From: Acidobacteriota bacterium
Lineage (GTDB): Bacteria > Acidobacteriota > Terriglobia > Terriglobales > Acidobacteriaceae
Assembly: GCA_028873155.1 (NCBI GenBank)
Contig: JAGWML010000010.1
Coordinates: 1 to 26,750 of the forward strand
Direction: 5' to 3'
DNA length: 26,750 bases
The position numbers were made by a program, and so were the translations under genes. A model generated the notes under the pieces. The model saw only the letters and a list, made by a program, of their open reading frames with translations. It ran no database searches and was not told the DNA's origin. Position 1 is the first letter of the stretch, and the number at the start of each line of letters is the position of its first letter. Positions 22,524-26,750 of the stretch are shown here, piece by piece.

Positions 22524-24488
22524 CTACAAAACCTTCAGTGCATCACGCTTCTCTGCTCTGAGGTTGGTGAGTTCCGCATCTTTTTCGGCCGGTTTTTCCT
22601 TCACATGAAAATGCTGCCAGATGGACTGCGCTGTTCTGGCTGAGACCACTGCTGCGAGAGACTCCACCGTGGCCTGCTGAATATCGCGCAGGCTTCCAAA
22701 GTGTGTCAGCAGCCGCTGCCGCGTCTGCGTGCCAACCCCGGCGATATCGAGCAGCGCGGACTCGCGGTCGCGCATCGCTCGCCGCTGGCGGTGATAGCCC
22801 ACAGCAAATCGATGGCTCTCATCGCGGATGAGCTGCACCAGATGCAGCACGGGTGAGCGCCGGTCCAGCACAACGGGCTCGTCTTCATTGCCGTAGAGAT
22901 AAATTACCTCTTCGCGCTTGGCAATGGAGGCCAATGGCTGCGACGTGAAGCCCAGCTCTTCCAGGGCGTCCGCAGCAGCGTGGAGCTGTCCAAGGCCTCC
23001 GTCGATCAGCACGAGGGACGGCATGGGCTTGTCCTCATCCTTGAGGCGTTGGTAGCGTCGATGCACCACCTCGCGCATCGACGCGAAGTCATCCACACCC
23101 GCGACCGTCTGAATTTTGAATTTTCGGTACGCGGATTTATTCATCTTGCCGTCTTCCCACACCACGAGCGATGCAACGGTCTCCGCTCCCTGGATATGCG
23201 AGATGTCGAAGCACTCGATGCGGCGCGGAAGCTCGGGCAGCATCAGAGTGTCTGCAAGCGCTTCCTGGATGGCTTTGCGCGAAGGCTCCAGCACACGAAA
23301 ACGCTGCATGTGAGATTGCTTGGCGTTCTGCCCTGCAAGGTCAACCAGCGAGCGCTTTTCGCCCCTCTGCGGAACGGCCAGCTCAATCCGATGGCCGGTT
23401 CTCTCGGTCAGCAGTGCCGCCAGCGCGTCGCGATCAGAAAAGTCAACCGGCACGAGGATGGTTCGAGGAACATAGTTCTGGTCGATGTAGAGCTGCTTCA
23501 AAAGAGCGGAGAAAACCAAACCTGCATCGAAGTCGCGGGTGCCGTCTGGATCCGCCTCTGCCGTAATGTCGGCCGCATCGGCGTCCCTCTTCACCTTGTC
23601 CATCTCAGCCGGATCCATAATCGCCGGAAGGTCTTCCCAGAAGAACTCGCGGCGATCGACGATCTTTCCGCCGCGCATATGGAAGAGGTTGACGGCAAGG
23701 CTGCCATCCTCGAAGTGGTAGCCAAAGACATCCGCATCATCGCTTTGCTCTGCAGTTGCGATTCGCTGCTTCTCGGTAATTTGACGCACGGTGGAAAGCT
23801 GATCGCGCAATCGCGCAGCTGCTTCAAACTGTTCGGCCTCCGCGGCCGCGCCCATGCGGGCCGTAAGGCTGCGCTCCAACTCGTTGTGGCGGCCTTCCAG
23901 AAAAAGCTGCGCATCCCTCACCGCATTCCTGTACGCATCGGGCGAGGTCAGGCCCTCCACACACGGACCCAGGCAGCGGTGAATGTAGTACTGCAGGCAG
24001 GCGCGGGGATGATATCGGGAGAGATCCACCTTGCAGCTTGGCAAAAGAAAGCTGCGGTGAATCAGCTCCACAACGCGATAGGCGAGATTCCCAGGGAAGT
24101 AGGGGCCATAGTACGCAGACCCATCCTTCCGTAGTCTGCGCGTCACGAAAATCTTTGGATAGCGGTCGCCCAGCGTGAGCTTCACATAGGGGTATGTCTT
24201 GTCATCCCGCAGGAGGATGTTGAACCGGGGTTTGCGTTCCTTGATCAGATTGTTTTCAAGCGCAAGCGCCTCATGCTCATTGGCCACAAGGATGTACTCG
24301 ATGTCTACGGCTTCGCGCATCAGCGAGCCCGTCTTGGCATTCGCCTGCGAGGCTTCGAGCAGGTAGGAGCGGACCCGGGCGCGCAGGTTCTTCGCCTTGC
24401 CGACGTAGATGACTTCTCCCTCGGGATTCTTGTAGAGATACACACCCGGCTGAGTCGGAAGGGTTCGGATTTTCTCGTGCAGATCCAT
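22524..24488 (-). CDS. uvrC: excinuclease ABC subunit C
   Basis: UvrC makes the two incisions around a lesion in nucleotide excision repair after recruitment by UvrB. The 654-aa product shows the GIY-YIG nuclease for the 3' cut at the N-terminus (GVYLYKNPEGEVIYVGKAKNLR) and a four-cysteine segment (CKVDLSRYHPRACLQYYIHRCLGPC). The UvrB-binding coiled coil lies around 195-230 (AAEAEQFEAAARLRDQL). The RNase H-like nuclease for the 5' cut has its acidic residues in IECFDISHIQG and LVLIDGG and a histidine in RDESHRFAV. C-terminal helix-hairpin-helix motifs follow (LLDIAGVGTQTRQRLLTHFG). The frame is open upstream to 24611, but the ATG at 24488 gives the family start. Length and domain order are complete. 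Confidence 0.96.
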   Translation of the reverse strand: MDLHEKIRTLPTQPGVYLYKNPEGEVIYVGKAKNLRARVRSYLLEASQANAKTGSLMREAVDIEYILVANEHEALALENNLIKERKPRFNILLRDDKTYPYVKLTLGDRYPKIFVTRRLRKDGSAYYGPYFPGNLAYRVVELIHRSFLLPSCKVDLSRYHPRACLQYYIHRCLGPCVEGLTSPDAYRNAVRDAQLFLEGRHNELERSLTARMGAAAEAEQFEAAARLRDQLSTVRQITEKQRIATAEQSDDADVFGYHFEDGSLAVNLFHMRGGKIVDRREFFWEDLPAIMDPAEMDKVKRDADAADITAEADPDGTRDFDAGLVFSALLKQLYIDQNYVPRTILVPVDFSDRDALAALLTERTGHRIELAVPQRGEKRSLVDLAGQNAKQSHMQRFRVLEPSRKAIQEALADTLMLPELPRRIECFDISHIQGAETVASLVVWEDGKMNKSAYRKFKIQTVAGVDDFASMREVVHRRYQRLKDEDKPMPSLVLIDGGLGQLHAAADALEELGFTSQPLASIAKREEVIYLYGNEDEPVVLDRRSPVLHLVQLIRDESHRFAVGYHRQRRAMRDRESALLDIAGVGTQTRQRLLTHFGSLRDIQQATVESLAAVVSARTAQSIWQHFHVKEKPAEKDAELTNLRAEKRDALKVL

Positions 24489-24519
24489 GGCGGAATAGGG
24501 TCGGCAGCAGCCCTCCGCT

Positions 24520-24525
24520 AGAATA
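24520..24525 (-). promoter_or_regulatory. possible -10 box of uvrC
   Basis: On the minus strand TATTCT lies 31 bases before the uvrC start. It is a 4 of 6 match with no clear -35 partner. A GGAGGG stretch follows it but is too far from the ATG to be a normal ribosome site. Confidence 0.25.
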
Positions 24526-24778
24526 CCGGGCCGAAGTCCACCCGTGAGTAGGAGGCTGCAGAACCACTGCTGCAAGGGAAATTCCTTACCATTCACGTAA
24601 AAAATACACACATACTGCGGCTGAGGAAAACGATTTGTTCATCTGTAAGTGATTGAATAACAGGATGTTAAATTCTCATCTCTGATTGGTGCCATGCATG
24701 CATAGAAATAGGTGAATCTTCAAAGCCTACCCGGTTCCTGGGTTCGGCGAACCGGCGAAGGAAATGATGGGAGAGACG

Positions 24779-25501
24779 ATGAAAACTTTTGGCAAGTTGG
24801 TCTTGGTAGCTTTCTCTGTGGCCAGTGTGACCGGATGTGCGACCAAGAACTACGTGAAGAACCAGACAGCCCCGCTGGTGGAACACACTGGACAACTGGA
24901 AGACAAGACAGCAGCGAATGGTCGCGCGATTCAGGACACGGATCAGCGCGCGCAGACGGGAATTCAGCAGGCGCAGACGGCTGCGGAAGCGGCTGCGCAG
25001 AATGCGCAGAATGCCGCAAAGGCCGCGACCGATGCGCAGACCGCGGCGAACGATGCGGTGCACCGGGCGGACTCACTGGATAGCGTCGTGAAAGGACTCG
25101 ACAGCTACAAGCAGATTGCGGATGTCACGGTGACCTTCGGATTTGACAAGGCAGTGCTGACACAGGACGACAAGTCGCAGCTCGATGACTTCGCTTCAAA
25201 GCTCGGCTCTGCAAAGAGCTACATCCTTGAGGTGACCGGCGGCACCGACTCCACTGGCTCCGCGCAGTACAACTACGACCTGAGCCAACGGCGTGCGGAT
25301 GCGGTGGTGCAGTATCTCGCCTCGAAGTACAACGTTCCTGCCCACCGCTTCTACCTGATCGGCATCGGTAAAGATCAGGAAGTGGCGTCGAACGACACCG
25401 CTGAAGGCCGCAAGAAGAACCGCCGTGTTCAGGTGCAACTGCTGACGAACTTCGGCACAGGCGACCAGACCCCTGCCGCGCCTGCAGGAAGTGGCAACTA
25501 G
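24779..25501 (+). CDS. OmpA-domain outer-membrane lipoprotein
   Basis: A 240-aa Pal-like lipoprotein expected to tie the outer membrane to peptidoglycan. The signal peptide ends in a lipobox SVTGC with Cys20; the following Ala favours sorting to the outer membrane. Residues about 45-105 form an Ala/Gln-rich helical stretch likely to be a coiled coil, resembling the murein lipoprotein Lpp. The OmpA domain spans about 112-222, with peptidoglycan-binding features in TGGTDSTGSAQYNYDLSQRRA (Asp157 and the RRA block) and GRKKNRRVQVQL. The usual TGHTD reads TGGTD. The last 18 residues are Pro/Ala/Gly rich. I chose the ATG at 24779, which has GGGAGAG a few bases ahead; an ATG at 24764 would add five residues. 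A strong terminator follows. Confidence 0.9.
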   Translation: MKTFGKLVLVAFSVASVTGCATKNYVKNQTAPLVEHTGQLEDKTAANGRAIQDTDQRAQTGIQQAQTAAEAAAQNAQNAAKAATDAQTAANDAVHRADSLDSVVKGLDSYKQIADVTVTFGFDKAVLTQDDKSQLDDFASKLGSAKSYILEVTGGTDSTGSAQYNYDLSQRRADAVVQYLASKYNVPAHRFYLIGIGKDQEVASNDTAEGRKKNRRVQVQLLTNFGTGDQTPAAPAGSGN

Positions 25502-25527
25502 GCAACGGCGATAATCCATTCAGAGGC

Positions 25528-25576
25528 AAAACCCTTGGGCCGTCCCGCTGACTCAGCGGGATGGCCCAAGGGTTTT
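25528..25576. terminator. strong bidirectional terminator between the OmpA gene and pyrE
   Basis: A long hairpin pairs the arm starting AAAACCCTTGGGCC and CCCGCT (25528-25549) with AGCGGG and GGCCCAAGGGTTTT (25554-25576), with one T-G-type imperfection. The A-tract on the left and T-tract on the right allow it to stop transcripts from both sides: the lipoprotein gene on plus and pyrE on minus. Confidence 0.9.
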
Positions 25577-25600
25577 GTGCGAGGCGCAAAGGCAGGCTGG

Positions 25601-26215
25601 TTACTTTGAGCCGTCCTGCAGTTGCCGTAGGTGTTCAGCGCGCACTTCCTGTGCGGTGAAGAGCCGAAGGAATGGCGCACCTTGCGCAGCTGCTTCCACA
25701 GCGGCTCGCCCCTTCGCCTCCTCGCGTTCCACGATGCACACCACAGCGGCAACGCGCATTCCGGCCTCCTGCGCGGCTTCAATCGCTTGAATGGTGGAGC
25801 CGCCGGTTGTGCACACATCATCCACGATCACCACGGGAGCTCCTGCGCGGCAAAATCCCTCAATTCGGCGACCGGTCCCGTGCGCCTTTTCGGCTTTTCG
25901 AACCAGGAATCCGTGTAGCAAAGGCGCGCCAGGTTGTGTCTGTGCTCTCCAAGCGCTGGCGGTCGCCACGTTGGAAACGATGGGGTCAGCACCCATGGTG
26001 AGCCCGCCCACGGCTTCCGCTTCAATGCTGTTGTGTTCGAGCAGTTCGAGGATGGCATGGCCGGTGAGCCGGCCACCCTCGGCATGCAGTGTGGTCGTGC
26101 GGCAGTCAATGTAGTAATCGCTGGTGCCACCGGAGGAAAGTTTGAACTGGCCCAGGCGGAAGCTGGTGCGGGCCAGGAGGGAAAGAAGTTGCTGCGCGTA
26201 CTTGGTCTCGCTCAT
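25601..26215 (-). CDS. pyrE: orotate phosphoribosyltransferase
   Basis: PyrE joins orotate and PRPP to form orotidine 5'-phosphate in de novo pyrimidine synthesis. The 204-aa protein has the substrate block FKLSSGGTSDYYIDCR, the GGLTMGADPIV segment, a flexible-loop region (FLVRKAEKAHGTGRRIEG), and the PRPP-binding motif VVIVDDVCTTGGST. All fit the family size. The ATG at 26215 is preceded by a TACAAT box only 8 bases away; a TTG at 26218 is unlikely. It ends 25 bases from the shared terminator. The upstream radical-SAM-type gene is on the same strand but probably separately promoted. Confidence 0.95.
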   Translation of the reverse strand: MSETKYAQQLLSLLARTSFRLGQFKLSSGGTSDYYIDCRTTTLHAEGGRLTGHAILELLEHNSIEAEAVGGLTMGADPIVSNVATASAWRAQTQPGAPLLHGFLVRKAEKAHGTGRRIEGFCRAGAPVVIVDDVCTTGGSTIQAIEAAQEAGMRVAAVVCIVEREEAKGRAAVEAAAQGAPFLRLFTAQEVRAEHLRQLQDGSK

Positions 26216-26223
26216 CAATCAGA

Positions 26224-26229
26224 ATTGTA
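26224..26229 (-). promoter_or_regulatory. -10 box of pyrE, leaderless type
   Basis: On the minus strand the sequence reads CATTACAATTCTGATTG then ATG. TACAAT ends 8 bases before the start codon at 26215, so the transcript should begin at or very near it. The flank CATTACAAT is identical to that before hpf. No clear -35 element is visible. Confidence 0.48.
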
Positions 26230-26257
26230 ATGGGTGCAACCTTTGAATGCGCGGGCT

Positions 26258-26750
26258 CTATGGCTCTCGCTGGCCAACCGGAGCAGCGTCGGCGTAGCCC
26301 TCACGCTCCCCTGCAGGCTGCGGACGGTCGATGACGGAGAGCAATTTGTCCGCCTGCGGAAACAGGCCAGCCAGTCGCAGGGTTCCAAATGCCTTACAGA
26401 CGATGGGTGAAATCCATCCGGGGCCGAACCGGTTGCAGAAATGATGACAGTAGAATTTCTTGACTTCGCCTTCTCGAGGACAGAACGCACGATCATAGCC
26501 AAGCACAGACCAGTGATTCATGTCGGTTCGCCCATGGTAGCGATAGTAGTCAAGAAAGGTTGTGCGCTGCGGCTGCACACCATATTTCTCAGGATTCCGG
26601 CTCATTGCACTTCCCGGCTCAATTTCAATCATGGATGTTCTGAGTTGAACTCTCTTAAAGCGCTTGCGCAATGACTGCTGATAGCGGTCCATCTCTGCCA
26701 GATCCTGATGGGATTCGAAGGGCAAACCGCAGGTAAAGCACACGCGCGTC
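26258..26750 (-). CDS. C-terminal part of a radical-SAM-type protein (runs off the window)
   Basis: The reading frame is open to the right edge, so only the last 163 or so residues are visible. The segment VCFTCGLPFESHQDLAEM resembles the late core strand of B12-binding/radical-SAM proteins (usually GLPxET), followed by VQLRTSMIEIEPGSAM, which resembles their conserved EPGS segment. The CxxxCxxC iron-sulfur motif would lie upstream, beyond the window, so the class assignment is tentative. The visible C-terminal part has several Cys and His residues (FCPREGEVKKFYCHHFCNRFG) that may bind metal. Its substrate is unknown. It ends 43 bases before the pyrE start on the same strand. Confidence 0.62.
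   Translation of the reverse strand, partial: TRVCFTCGLPFESHQDLAEMDRYQQSLRKRFKRVQLRTSMIEIEPGSAMSRNPEKYGVQPQRTTFLDYYRYHGRTDMNHWSVLGYDRAFCPREGEVKKFYCHHFCNRFGPGWISPIVCKAFGTLRLAGLFPQADKLLSVIDRPQPAGEREGYADAAPVGQREP

Noticed and set aside
22980..24134. Open frame of 384 codons on the plus strand across uvrC
   Set aside because: It is antisense to an intact uvrC with all catalytic motifs, and its composition is typical of a shadow frame.
1..26750. Mobile elements, CRISPR arrays, toxin-antitoxin or phage-defence genes
   Set aside because: Reading the products and intergenic regions gave no transposase, integrase, Cas protein, regularly spaced repeats or defence-type domain. Gene content is ordinary core chromosome.

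Overview
The window looks like chromosomal core DNA from a GC-rich, diderm acidobacterium, probably of the Terriglobia type. This rests on several lines: a VWA protein of the acidobacterial secreted type, a GWxTD-domain protein, an LptC/LptA-like fusion in front of lptB, a MoaD-MoaE fusion, and glycine-tRNA ligase in two subunits. The phylum call is inference; no database search was possible. I see no insertion sequence, integrase, CRISPR array, phage gene or rRNA.

Layout. 1-145 holds no gene I can support. 146-1778 carries a MoaD-MoaE fusion overlapping a secreted VWA-domain protein. 1871-3051 is a divergent Hfq-like gene overlapping an inositol-monophosphatase gene. 3185-3445 is a 7Fe-type ferredoxin with its own terminator. 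3557-7439 carries recO, glyQ and glyS. 7466-8077 is an unrecognised 203-aa protein. 8082-14986 is the central block: an 809-aa LptC/LptA-like fusion, lptB, rpoN, long-form hpf and rapZ. It keeps the order known from Proteobacteria, but ptsN is missing between hpf and rapZ. 15092-18391 lies on the minus strand: a periplasmic adaptor, a MacB/LolD-type ABC ATPase without a permease, and a degenerate sigma-54-activator-like protein lacking GAFTGA, the Walker B acidic pair and the sensor II arginine. 18773-22298 encodes a GWxTD protein and a CarboxypepD_reg-domain protein, both probably exported. A tRNA-Lys(CTT) with a strong promoter follows, convergent with uvrC. 24779-25501 is an OmpA-domain lipoprotein that shares a strong bidirectional terminator with pyrE. 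The right edge cuts a radical-SAM-type gene.

How the parts work together. The lpt block makes most of the LPS-export machine (inner-membrane anchor and periplasmic bridge in one chain, plus the ATPase) next to sigma-54 and two post-transcriptional or ribosome-level regulators (HPF, RapZ). The minus-strand cluster pairs an export adaptor and ATPase with a regulator that looks unable to drive sigma-54 in the usual way. Several genes (hfq, the 7466 gene, rapZ, pyrE, perhaps moaD-moaE) have a TACAAT-like -10 box only 6-8 bases before the start codon, which points to leaderless mRNAs.

The items most worth a second look are the degenerate activator, the LptC/LptA fusion, the recurring leaderless promoter pattern, and the hairpin plus mini-ORF leader of hpf. 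I found no clear, wholly new defence or mobile system.
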